Assembly: GCA_963705545.1 (NCBI GenBank)
Contig: CAVPJX010000005.1
Coordinates: forward strand, 186,001 to 250,000
Origin: DATBLY01 sp963705545
GTDB taxonomy: Bacteria; Actinomycetota; UBA4738; HRBIN12
Direction: 5' to 3'
Length of the DNA stretch: 64,000 bases
The notes under the pieces are model-generated. The model did not search any database. It had not been told where the DNA came from and saw only the letters and a program-made list of their open reading frames with translations. The position numbers and the translations under genes are program-made. Every line of letters begins with the position of its first letter. Within the stretch, counting starts at the first letter, position 1. Positions 9,794 to 17,021 of this stretch are shown piece after piece.

Positions 9794-11146
9794 TTAGACG
9801 CCCGTCCGGGCCGCCATCCGCCGGAGGCGGAACCGGTCGCGCAGCCCTCCGAGCACGTCGATCGCGTGCTCGATCTCGTCGTCGGTGTTCGACGCGGTCA
9901 CCTGGAGGCGGAACCCAACCTCGTGCTTCGGGACCAGGGGGTACGCGGCCATCGTGGCGTAGATCCCGTGATCGAACAGGTACCGTCCGACCTCGTCGAT
10001 CTCGTCGTGATCGTGTAGCGGGACCTCGACGATCGGCAGGCCGGAGGTGTTGGGCGTGTCGATCCCGGCGGCTTCGAGTCCGTCGAGCAGCCGCCGGGTC
10101 TTCCGCCACAGGTCGGCCCGGATGCGGTCGCCGCGCCGTTCGTTCACGTCCAACCCGGCGATCGTCGTCGCGAGCGACGCGACCGGCGACGGGCCCGAGT
10201 ACAGGTACGGGGGGGCCAGGACCTTGAGGGCGTCCTTCAGGCGCGTGGGAAGCGCGATGAACGCGAGCAGGGACGAGTAGGCCTTCGAGAACCCGCCGAC
10301 CAGGACGACGTTCTCGTAGCCGACGTCCTGGTGCCGCAGGAGCGAGTTCCCGCGCATCCCGTAGGGGCTGGTCTCGTCGGGACGGCGCTCGCCGACCACC
10401 CCGAACCCGTGCGCATCGTCGACGTACAGGATCGCGTCGTGCTCCCGGGCGATCCGCGCGAACGCGGCCAGATCCGGGGCGTTGCCGGTCATCGAGTTCA
10501 CGCCGTCCATCGCGATCAGGCGCGGGATCCCCGGGTCGCTCGCGCCGATGAGTTCCTCCAGGTGCGCCGGGTCGTCGTGGCGGAACCGCACCAGGTTCGC
10601 GCCGTGACCCGCGGCGGCCATCGCCCCGTCGTAGATCGTCTTGTGTGCCCGGCCGTCGAGGAAGATCGTGCCGTCCCCGACCAGCACCGGGATCACCGAC
10701 AGGTGGATGTGGGTGATCGTCGGCAGGAGCAGGACGTCCTCGCACCCGAGCAGCTCGGTCATGCGCTCCTCGATCTCCGGATACAGGCGCGGGCTTCCCA
10801 GCAGGCGGGACCAGCTGGGGTGGGTGCCCCACCGGGCCAGGTACCCGGGGACCGCCGCCGCGATCTCCTCGTCGAGGTCGAACCCCAGGTAGTTGCAGGA
10901 CGCGAAGTCGGCGAGCCATCGCTCGCCGATCCGGATCTGCCGGCCGATCTGCTCGTCGATCACGGCGTCGACCATGGGGTGCTCATGCTTCAGCCGCGTC
11001 AGGTCCGCGACCGCGGCCACCCAGCGGTCGAGCCATCCGTCGCCCTCGCGCCGTCGGGGCTTCTCGTTCGACGCCGGCTCCGGGTGCGCCCCGTTCCGCC
11101 GGCCGTCGAGGCCCGGGGACGGCGAGGGAGAACCGTTGCGATCCAT
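9794..11146 (-). CDS. alpha-oxoamine synthase-family PLP enzyme (KBL/BioF/CqsA superfamily)
   Basis: A fold-type I PLP enzyme of 450 residues that should join an amino acid to an acyl-CoA with loss of CO2 (KBL, BioF, serine palmitoyltransferase and the CqsA/LqsA autoinducer synthases belong here). Visible are CNYLGF, GRAHKTIYDG, DGVNSMTG, VDDAHGFG and the PLP lysine in GGFSKAYSS near residue 287. It departs from KBL and BioF: the usual S-x-G/C-F/Y-x-A-N loop reads LPTITHIHLS, and the lysine motif is SKAYSS rather than GKALGG. No bio or threonine-dehydrogenase genes are nearby. The N-terminal 45 residues look disordered. The ATG at 11146 has a GGGAGG only two bases away; a later start is possible. 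The sensor kinase follows 32 bases downstream. Confidence 0.85.
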   Translation of the reverse strand: MDRNGSPSPSPGLDGRRNGAHPEPASNEKPRRREGDGWLDRWVAAVADLTRLKHEHPMVDAVIDEQIGRQIRIGERWLADFASCNYLGFDLDEEIAAAVPGYLARWGTHPSWSRLLGSPRLYPEIEERMTELLGCEDVLLLPTITHIHLSVIPVLVGDGTIFLDGRAHKTIYDGAMAAAGHGANLVRFRHDDPAHLEELIGASDPGIPRLIAMDGVNSMTGNAPDLAAFARIAREHDAILYVDDAHGFGVVGERRPDETSPYGMRGNSLLRHQDVGYENVVLVGGFSKAYSSLLAFIALPTRLKDALKVLAPPYLYSGPSPVASLATTIAGLDVNERRGDRIRADLWRKTRRLLDGLEAAGIDTPNTSGLPIVEVPLHDHDEIDEVGRYLFDHGIYATMAAYPLVPKHEVGFRLQVTASNTDDEIEHAIDVLGGLRDRFRLRRMAARTGV

Positions 11147-11267
11147 GGCCTCCCATCGGCTGCCCGGGCGGTCCACTTGATGCACCGGAGGACCGAGGCC
11201 CACGGCCGGATGGGGGAGCGGGGGATGGCCCGTTCGAGGGGTGCCGGGCTGCGCCTTTCCCGAGGGG

Positions 11268-12386
11268 TCAGCGCTCGACGGCCGCGGGCGTCGGGTGCCT
11301 CTCGCGGAAGGCGCCCATGAACCTGACCAAGGCCTCGGCGCCCTCGAACGGCATCGCGTTGTAGAGGGACGCGCGGATCCCGCCGACGCTCCGGTGCCCC
11401 CGGAGCTCGATCAGCCCGGCCTCGGCCGCCGCTTCGGCGAACCGCGCATCGAGCGCCTGGTCGGGAAGACGGAACGTCACGTTCATCAGCGAACGGGACC
11501 CTGGGTCGGCGTGGCCCCGGTAGAACCCGTGGCTGCCGTCGATCGCTTCGTACACGACCCGGGCCTTCTCCCGGTTGGCCGCGGCTTGGGCGTCGAGGCC
11601 GCCCACCGGATCCCGGAGCCAGCGGGTCACGAGCATGAGGATCCAGATCGCGAACACCGGCGGCGTGTTGTGCAGGCTCCCGGACTCGACGTAGGTCCGG
11701 TAGTCGAGCATCGACGGGAGCCCGTCGGGGATCCGTCCGAGCAGGTCCTCGCGCACGATCGCCACGGTGACCCCGGCGGGTCCGGCGTTCTTCTGCGCGC
11801 CGGCGTAGAGCAGCCCATACCGGGAGAGGTCTACCGGGCGGCTGAGGAAGTCCGACGACGCGTCGCACACGAGCGGGACGCTCGGCGGACCCGCGGGTTC
11901 TGCGTCCCACTCCACCCCCTGGATCGTCTCGTTCGACGTGAAGTGCAGGTACGCGGCGCCCTCCGGCACCGTGTACTCCGCCGGGGCCGGCACGCGCCGA
12001 TACCGCTCGTCCGCGCCGTCCCAGACGACGTGGACGTCCCCCTCCTTCCGCGCCTCCGCGACCGCCTTGGCCCCCCACGAGCCGGTGACGACGTAGGCCG
12101 CCGGCCGGCCGCCCCCGCGCAGCAGGTTCATCGCCGCCATCGAGAACTGCAACGTCGCCCCGCCCGGGCAGAACACGATTCGGTGGGTAGCCGGGACCGG
12201 AAGCAGGGCGCGCAGGTTGGCCTCGGCCTCGCCGATCACGTCGCGGAACCACGATCCGCGGTGCGAGACCTCGAGCGGTGAGGCGCCCACGCCGGGGAGC
12301 GAGAGCAGGTCGTCGCGGACCCGCTCGAGCACCGGCAGCGGCATCGTGCCGGGCCCGGCGGCGAAGTTGTACGCGCGGTCGACCAT
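11268..12386 (-). CDS. serC: phosphoserine aminotransferase
   Basis: Converts 3-phosphohydroxypyruvate and glutamate to phosphoserine in serine synthesis, and often serves pyridoxal phosphate synthesis too. At 372 residues it matches the family. The N-terminus YNFAAGPGTMPLPVLE, the segment VSHRGSWFRDVIGEAEANLR, HFTSNETIQG and the PLP lysine in YAGAQKNAGPAG (near residue 198) are all diagnostic, as is the C-terminal GHRSVGGIRASLYNAMP. The ATG at 12386 gives the canonical start. It is divergent from the UspA-Rieske gene, 43 bases away, and is the first gene of the long minus-strand run. Confidence 0.95.
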   Translation of the reverse strand: MVDRAYNFAAGPGTMPLPVLERVRDDLLSLPGVGASPLEVSHRGSWFRDVIGEAEANLRALLPVPATHRIVFCPGGATLQFSMAAMNLLRGGGRPAAYVVTGSWGAKAVAEARKEGDVHVVWDGADERYRRVPAPAEYTVPEGAAYLHFTSNETIQGVEWDAEPAGPPSVPLVCDASSDFLSRPVDLSRYGLLYAGAQKNAGPAGVTVAIVREDLLGRIPDGLPSMLDYRTYVESGSLHNTPPVFAIWILMLVTRWLRDPVGGLDAQAAANREKARVVYEAIDGSHGFYRGHADPGSRSLMNVTFRLPDQALDARFAEAAAEAGLIELRGHRSVGGIRASLYNAMPFEGAEALVRFMGAFRERHPTPAAVER

Positions 12387-12416
12387 CGCGACCCCAGGGT
12401 ATCGTTGCGGCCCCCC

Positions 12417-12423
12417 AAGGAGG
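12417..12423 (+). promoter_or_regulatory. strong ribosome binding site for the UspA-Rieske gene
   Basis: AAGGAGG lies six bases before the ATG at 12430. The complete anti-SD match fixes the start, although the frame is open further upstream into serC. The whole divergent gap with serC is only 43 bases, so both promoters must overlap it or lie inside the genes. Confidence 0.8.
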
Positions 12424-12429
12424 CTCGCG

Positions 12430-13437
12430 ATGACGTACAAGCGGATCCTGTTCGGCACGGACGGCTCGCCGAGCGCGCTGGAGGCCGGCACCGTCGCGGC
12501 CAAGCTCGCGCGGTCGGGCGGCGCCGAGCTCGTGATCGGCCACGTCTTCGAACGGGCCGGCGCGAACCCGGAGGCGCTCGTCGCCGGCGCCATCGAGGCC
12601 GCGACGGCCGCCGGGGTCCGGCGGGTAACCTCCGAGACCCGGGCCGGGCAGCCGGCCGAGGGCCTGATGGCGATCGCCGACGAACGCGACGTCGGGGTGA
12701 TCGTCACGAGCGCCGGCCGAGGGAAGCGCTTCGGCTTGGGCCAGGTGGCGCACCGGCTCGCGCACCGGGCTCCGCGCGACGTCCTCCTGGTCGCGACCGC
12801 CCCCGAGACGGGCGACGCCCCGGCCTACCGACGGATCCTGATCGCGACGGACGGCTCGGCCACCGCCGATCGCGCGGCGCGGCGCGGGTTCGACCTGGCG
12901 GAGACGATGCAGGCGTCGGTCACCGTCGTGTTCGTCGGGCACCCGAAGACCGGCGAGCTCATCACCCAGGACACGGTGACGACCTTCGCCGGCGGCGTGC
13001 CGACGGAGGTAGACCTGCGGGAGGGGGCCCCGGCGGAACAGATCCTCGCCGGGGCCGCCGACGCCGACGCCGACCTGGTGATCGTCGGAAACAAGGGCAT
13101 GACGGGCGCGAAGGGGTTCCTGCTCGGTTCGGTCCCCGCGGACGTGGCGGAGGGCTCCACCCGCGACCTGCTGATCGTGCGGACCGTGACGCAGACGGTC
13201 ACCGAGCTGCGCCCCGGCGAGGGCGGGATCATCGAGCGTGCCGGCGAGAAGCTCGCCGCCTACGTCGCGGAGGACGGCTCGCTGAAGCTGATGAGCGCGA
13301 AGTGCACGCACATGGGGTGCACCGTCACCTGGAACCCGAGCGAGGGGACGTTCGACTGCCCGTGTCACGGGTCGCGGTTCGGACCGACCGGTGAGGTCGT
13401 CAACGGCCCCGCCGCCCGCCCGCTCCCTCCGGCGTAG
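12430..13437 (+). CDS. UspA-UspA-Rieske [2Fe-2S] fusion protein
   Basis: A 335-residue soluble protein with two tandem universal-stress domains (about 1-132 and 135-258) and a C-terminal Rieske domain (about 260-335). UspA starts are KRILFGTDGS and RRILIATDGS. The second domain carries the ATP-binding G-x2-G-x9-G-S pattern in GNKGMTGAKGFLLGS; the first is degenerate there. The Rieske ligands are C292, H294, C310 and H313 (CTHMGC and CPCHGSRF), with C297 and C312 placed to form the disulfide of high-potential Rieske proteins. No TM segment or signal is seen, so it is cytoplasmic. The combination suggests an ATP-binding stress protein with a redox or iron-sulfur sensing tail, but its partner is unknown. 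The reading frame is continuous through the fusion with no frameshift sign. Confidence 0.92.
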   Translation: MTYKRILFGTDGSPSALEAGTVAAKLARSGGAELVIGHVFERAGANPEALVAGAIEAATAAGVRRVTSETRAGQPAEGLMAIADERDVGVIVTSAGRGKRFGLGQVAHRLAHRAPRDVLLVATAPETGDAPAYRRILIATDGSATADRAARRGFDLAETMQASVTVVFVGHPKTGELITQDTVTTFAGGVPTEVDLREGAPAEQILAGAADADADLVIVGNKGMTGAKGFLLGSVPADVAEGSTRDLLIVRTVTQTVTELRPGEGGIIERAGEKLAAYVAEDGSLKLMSAKCTHMGCTVTWNPSEGTFDCPCHGSRFGPTGEVVNGPAARPLPPA

Positions 13438-13482
13438 GGCCGGCCGGCCGGTCCCGCGGCCCGTCGCCCCGGCGACCGTCCG

Positions 13483-13956
13483 TCAGACGCCGGGTTTGAA
13501 CACCATCAGGTACAGGATGATGAGCAGGCCCACGCCGCCGATCGCGCTCACCGTGTTCGTGGCCGGTCCGCGCAGGATCTGACGAAGCTCCTCATCCGAG
13601 ACCCGCGGGACGCCGGACGGCCGGACCTCACAGGCCGCCTTCACCCGCTCGAAATACGGCTTCGCGACCACGTACATCCCAACGGTGGTCAACAGCAGGA
13701 CGAGGATCGAGACCCAGATCCACCAGTACGAGAACCACTGCCCCGAGATGCCGGCGAGGATGCCACCGACCAGGAGCAGCAGGAGCGAGACGTACATCGG
13801 GATCGTGGTCGATCCGGAGAAGGTGAGCAGGCCGAGGATGCGCCCGCGATCCAGGTCGACCAGGCGGACCTGGTACAGGACGTACATCGAGACGCCGTGG
13901 GAGGTCAGGAACCCGGCCACGCCGACGATGTGTAGGAGGACCCACCAGCGATACAT
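13483..13956 (-). CDS. DUF2269-like integral membrane protein
   Basis: A 157-residue protein with four predicted TM helices: one at the N-terminus (WWVLLHIVGVAGFLTSHGVS), two in the middle around residues 52-95, and one at the C-terminus. The pattern of a His in the first helix with a following His-Gly resembles the DUF2269 (predicted integral membrane) family, whose role is unknown. A charged stretch rich in E, R and P separates helices three and four. It is convergent with the UspA-Rieske gene, 45 bases away; no functional link is evident. Confidence 0.7.
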   Translation of the reverse strand: MYRWWVLLHIVGVAGFLTSHGVSMYVLYQVRLVDLDRGRILGLLTFSGSTTIPMYVSLLLLLVGGILAGISGQWFSYWWIWVSILVLLLTTVGMYVVAKPYFERVKAACEVRPSGVPRVSDEELRQILRGPATNTVSAIGGVGLLIILYLMVFKPGV

Positions 13957-13986
13957 CGCGGCGAACGATACCGCACGGTCGCGCCG

Positions 13987-14154
13987 TCACCGCGTGCGCG
14001 GGCGCCGGTGCGGCACGTTCGGCAGGTGTCCCTCGCGACGGTCCCCCCGGCGCAGGTGGGTGCGGTTCGGCAGGACGCCGAACCGCCCCGAGCGGCGGCC
14101 GACCTGGTGCCAGCCGTGGTCACGCACCCAGGAGACGAGCCCTCCTTGCGTCAT
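13987..14154 (-). CDS. 55-residue basic hypothetical protein
   Basis: A small Arg/His/Gly-rich protein (MTQGGLVSWVRDHGWHQVGR then many R, N and H residues to a PRTR end). It is not recognised. The N-terminal VSWVRDHGWHQVG with a following RRSGRF slightly recalls the start of HicA-like dsRNA-binding toxins, but the protein is too short and lacks the rest. It is accepted as real because a GGGAGGTGA lies five bases before the ATG at 14154, one of the best ribosome sites in the window. It lies 30 bases upstream of the DUF2269-like gene on the same strand. Confidence 0.5.
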   Translation of the reverse strand: MTQGGLVSWVRDHGWHQVGRRSGRFGVLPNRTHLRRGDRREGHLPNVPHRRPRTR

Positions 14155-14159
14155 CGGCC

Positions 14160-14168
14160 TCACCTCCC
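14160..14168 (-). promoter_or_regulatory. ribosome binding site of the 55-residue ORF
   Basis: On the minus strand the bases read GGGAGGTGA, five bases before the ATG at 14154. This near-perfect Shine-Dalgarno is the main support for the small gene and selects this ATG over an open-frame start at 14187. Confidence 0.6.
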
Positions 14169-14260
14169 GATGCGACCCTACGCCCACCGTCCCCGGGTCG
14201 CCCGGGCCGAAGGTCCCGCTCGACCGCGGCCGCCGGCCCGTCGAGGCCTCGCCTCGTCGG

Positions 14261-15109
14261 TCAGCCGCGATCGAGCGGTCGTGTGAGGCAGGTCGGGCCG
14301 CCGTCGCCGTTCGTGGAGATCTCGGATCCTGCGTAGATGCGGACGTCGACGCCGGCGGCCTCCATCCGCCGCCTCGTCTCGGGGCTCCCGTCCAGCGCGA
14401 GCGCCACGCGCGGCGCCAGCGCCAGGACGTTCGGCCCCATGGTCGGGAACTCGTCCTGCGGGACCTCGACGATCCGGGTCCCCCGCGTCTCGAGGATCGC
14501 GAGCAGACGGACCGGCATCATCGGCAGGAAGGCGACCGCGAGGTCGACGTCGAGCGGCGAGAAGAACGACAGCAGGTGGAGGCACTCGTCCGGCCCACGG
14601 TAGTGCGGTAGGTCGAACGCAACGACGTCGACCGCGTCGCCGAGGATCGCCCGGAGCTGCGCGATCCCGTCGTCGTTCGTGCGGTAGCCGCGTCCGGCCA
14701 ACAACGTCCGGGGGTCCAGCCAGCACAGGTCGCCGCCCTCCGCGCAGGCCGGTTCGGACATCCGCCCGCACCGCTCGATCCCGGTGCTCGCCAGGTCGGC
14801 GGCGGCGGCTTCCGGTTCGGTCCGGCGACCGGGCTTCCCGGGGCGCAAGACGATCGCCCCTGCGTCGGTCATCAGGATCGGGTCGTACACGTAGATCGCG
14901 TCGGGGTTCCTCGGTGTCGGCGTCGCGCCGATCACGACCTCCGCGCCGGCGCGCTCGAGCTCCGCCCGGAAGGCGGCGTGCTCGTCGGCGGCCCGGCCGG
15001 GATCGGGTTCGCGGTGCCATCCGAACGCACGCCAGGCTCGGAGGTCGTCGGCGACCGGTGGCCGGACGTACACGCGCCGCAACGGCGAGCTCTGATCCTG
15101 GATCGGCAT
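14261..15109 (-). CDS. dimethylargininase/amidinotransferase-family hydrolase
   Basis: A 282-residue protein of the guanidino-group-modifying (GME) fold. Relatives hydrolyse N-omega-methylated arginines to citrulline (DDAH) or related amidines. The catalytic triad elements are in place: CAEGGDLCWL (substrate-side acidic region), the His in CLHLLSFFSPLD, and the nucleophilic Cys in NGDGGPTCLTRP at the C-terminus. Length and motif order match bacterial DDAH; ornithine- or peptidyl-arginine activity is less likely. The ATG at 15109 gives the usual N-terminus (LRRVYVRPP). It lies eight bases after the receiver-like gene ending at 15118 on the same strand. Confidence 0.85.
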   Translation of the reverse strand: MPIQDQSSPLRRVYVRPPVADDLRAWRAFGWHREPDPGRAADEHAAFRAELERAGAEVVIGATPTPRNPDAIYVYDPILMTDAGAIVLRPGKPGRRTEPEAAAADLASTGIERCGRMSEPACAEGGDLCWLDPRTLLAGRGYRTNDDGIAQLRAILGDAVDVVAFDLPHYRGPDECLHLLSFFSPLDVDLAVAFLPMMPVRLLAILETRGTRIVEVPQDEFPTMGPNVLALAPRVALALDGSPETRRRMEAAGVDVRIYAGSEISTNGDGGPTCLTRPLDRG

Positions 15110-15117
15110 CCGGGGCG

Positions 15118-15693
15118 TTACGGGTCCTCGTCCGTCGTCGGCGAGACGGGGAGGATCAGCAAGGGCGCGGGTTCGCGGTCCACGATGATCGGCTCGTCTC
15201 GAGCCGGGCGCGGCAGACCCGGGCCGGGGAGCACCCGAGCGAGCGAGCCCGATGCGCTGGGATGGTGGGCCATCGCGAGGTGATCGTCGGCGCCCGGCAA
15301 CGGCAACGGGTGGACGGACGCACCCGCCGGCTCGGCGGCGTCGACCCCCAACGCCCTCTGGACGGCCGGCCCCAGTTCCCGGAGGATCTCGGCCGGCTCG
15401 ACGCGCGCGTCGCCGCCGATCGGGATGACCTCGGAGGGCCAGACCAGGATCACCTTCGCGTCCGGATGCATCTCGCGCGCGACGACGACGGCCGTCGTGC
15501 CGATCCCGTCGTCGAGGATCACGGCGTCTGGACGATGGACCGCGAGCACCTGCACCAGCTGCACGGTGGTGGTCGCCTCGCCCACGACGTCGAGCCCCTC
15601 CCCCTCGAGCACGAACCGCAGGAGCCCGCGCCGGGCGGGGTCCCCCTCGCCCACCACCACGGTCGGACGGCGCTCGCCGGCGATCCCCTCCAT
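15118..15693 (-). CDS. degenerate receiver-domain protein (short paralogue)
   Basis: A 191-residue protein. Residues 5-115 follow a response-regulator receiver fold (PTVVVGEGDPARRGLLRFVL, then DAVILDDGIG with an Asp in the phospho-acceptor position). The acidic pair before the first loop is GEG instead of DD, and the Thr/Ser and Lys after strands 4 and 5 are not evident (VILVWPSEVIP). It is therefore probably not phosphorylated in the usual way. The C-terminal 75 residues are proline-rich with no DNA-binding domain. It is a clear paralogue of the next upstream gene (same VGEGxPARRGL and HRPDxVxLDDGI). The longer open frame upstream reads through the other paralogue in another frame; the ATG at 15693 is chosen by homology. 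Confidence 0.75.
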   Translation of the reverse strand: MEGIAGERRPTVVVGEGDPARRGLLRFVLEGEGLDVVGEATTTVQLVQVLAVHRPDAVILDDGIGTTAVVVAREMHPDAKVILVWPSEVIPIGGDARVEPAEILRELGPAVQRALGVDAAEPAGASVHPLPLPGADDHLAMAHHPSASGSLARVLPGPGLPRPARDEPIIVDREPAPLLILPVSPTTDEDP

Positions 15694-15803
15694 GTCGGCG
15701 AGGGTATACCCCCGCGACCCGGCGGGCGACGGACCGAAGTCCCGGGGGCGCGCGAAGGACCTAGGGCCGCCGGCGGATCGCCGCGCGTGCGCTCGTTCGC
15801 GAC

Positions 15804-16895
15804 CTAGCGCGGGCCGCGGTGGATCAGGAACGTCCCGTCGCCGACGATCCGGAGGGTCCCCTCGGCGCTGCCGGAGATCGCCCCATCGATGCGCAGTCGA
15901 ACGCTGCCGTCGACCGTGAGGCGCACCGTGCCCGATCCGAGGATCCGCACGGCCCCGTGGTCGTTCACGTTGCGGACCACACCCTCTCCGGACACGTCGA
16001 CGATGCCGCGGGCGACGATCCTCGCCGTGCCGTCCAGCCGCAGCACGATGTCGCCCGACGCCCGGATCCGCAGCGAGCCCTGCGCCTGGACCTCCACCAC
16101 CCCCTCGTAGGTCCCGGGCTCGGTGAAGGTCCCTTCCGGCTGTTCCGGGAACCGGAAGTCGCCCACGTCGCCGAGCAGGCTCTGGATCCGAACCGTCCGC
16201 GGGCCCCCGAGCGTGAGGGCCAGCGCGAGCACCGCCAGGACCCCGACGATCGCGATCGCGGCCGCGAGCGTGGCCGTCCGGACCGAGCGGGGAGCGGCGG
16301 CCGCCGCGGCCGGCGCGGTGTAGGTCCATCGAGGCGCCTCCGCGGTCCGGATCGCCGGCGGGAACGTGGTCGCCGGCCCCGGGGGCTCGACGGTCGGTGA
16401 TGTTCGGGTGACGGGCGTCGCAGGCGCCGCGGCCGGCCCGGTCTCCGCCCCGGTCGGCGACTCGAGCCCGCCGGGCTCCGGCTCCGGCACGACGATCACG
16501 TCCGGCACGGGAACCCTCGGTCGCTCCGGCGGCGGCATCGTGATCACCCCCCCCGATGCGCCGGTGACCCGCGCGACCGTCGAGCCCAGGGCTTGCATCA
16601 CCTCGGACGGCTCCAAGCGAGCATCGGCGCCGACGGCCGTGACCCCGCGCGGCCACACGAGGATCAGCTTGGCCGCGGGCTGGACCTCGCGCAGCATCGC
16701 GACCGCCGTCGCATCGATCCCGTCGTCGAGGACGACGACGTCCGGCCGATGGATCGCCAGCTGCTGCGCGAGCTCCATCGTGGACGTGGCCTCCGCCACG
16801 ACGTCGTACCCCTCGTTCTCCAGCACGAAGCGGAACAGCCCTCGTCGTGCCGGCTGTCCTTCGCCGACGAGCACGCGCACCCGCGGTTCCCTCAT
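15804..16895 (-). CDS. degenerate receiver with membrane anchor and repetitive beta-rich tail
   Basis: A 363-residue protein. Residues 1-115 are a receiver-like domain (VRVLVGEGQPARRGLFRFVL, DVVVLDDGIDATA) with GEG in place of the acidic pair and no evident switch Thr or Lys. Residues 125-215 are a Pro/Ala/Thr-rich linker. One TM helix lies at about 222-245 (TLAAAIAIVGVLAVLALALT). The last 110 residues, predicted outside, are short alternating strands with recurring G-x-V/I-R-I and D-G-T/S-V-R steps (GSLRIRASGDIVLRLDGTAR, DGSVRLRIDGAISG), which look like a beta-solenoid. It may link an intracellular signal to an external fibre or the reverse, which is speculation. The start at ATG 16895 is set by the receiver N-terminus. 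Confidence 0.75.
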   Translation of the reverse strand: MREPRVRVLVGEGQPARRGLFRFVLENEGYDVVAEATSTMELAQQLAIHRPDVVVLDDGIDATAVAMLREVQPAAKLILVWPRGVTAVGADARLEPSEVMQALGSTVARVTGASGGVITMPPPERPRVPVPDVIVVPEPEPGGLESPTGAETGPAAAPATPVTRTSPTVEPPGPATTFPPAIRTAEAPRWTYTAPAAAAAAPRSVRTATLAAAIAIVGVLAVLALALTLGGPRTVRIQSLLGDVGDFRFPEQPEGTFTEPGTYEGVVEVQAQGSLRIRASGDIVLRLDGTARIVARGIVDVSGEGVVRNVNDHGAVRILGSGTVRLTVDGSVRLRIDGAISGSAEGTLRIVGDGTFLIHRGPR

Positions 16896-16938
16896 CCGTC
16901 GGGCAGCGTATCTCCGGGTCCCCCGATGGCTCGACGGG

Positions 16939-16966
16939 CGAACGGCCATGGACCCCCGCCGAAGGG
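16939..16966. promoter_or_regulatory. 12-bp perfect inverted repeat in a divergent promoter region
   Basis: TGGACCCCCGCC and GGCGGGGGTCCA are perfect complements separated by GAAG. The element lies between two divergent genes, 43 bases from the receiver gene start and 55 bases from the metH/metF fusion start. No T-run follows on either strand and no gene ends here, so it is not an ordinary terminator. It could be an operator for a dimeric regulator or a stable 5'-leader hairpin. Confidence 0.5.
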
Positions 16967-17021
16967 CGGGGGTCCAAGGTCCCCGGCCCTAGGGACGCGG
17001 CGTCCTGGGAGACTCGAACGC

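Noticed and set aside
13438..13449. GGCCGGCCGGCC palindrome just after the UspA-Rieske stop
   Set aside because: It is a repeat of GGCC that can pair in several registers, but a stable stem needs a bulge and no T-run follows, so it is not listed as a terminator.
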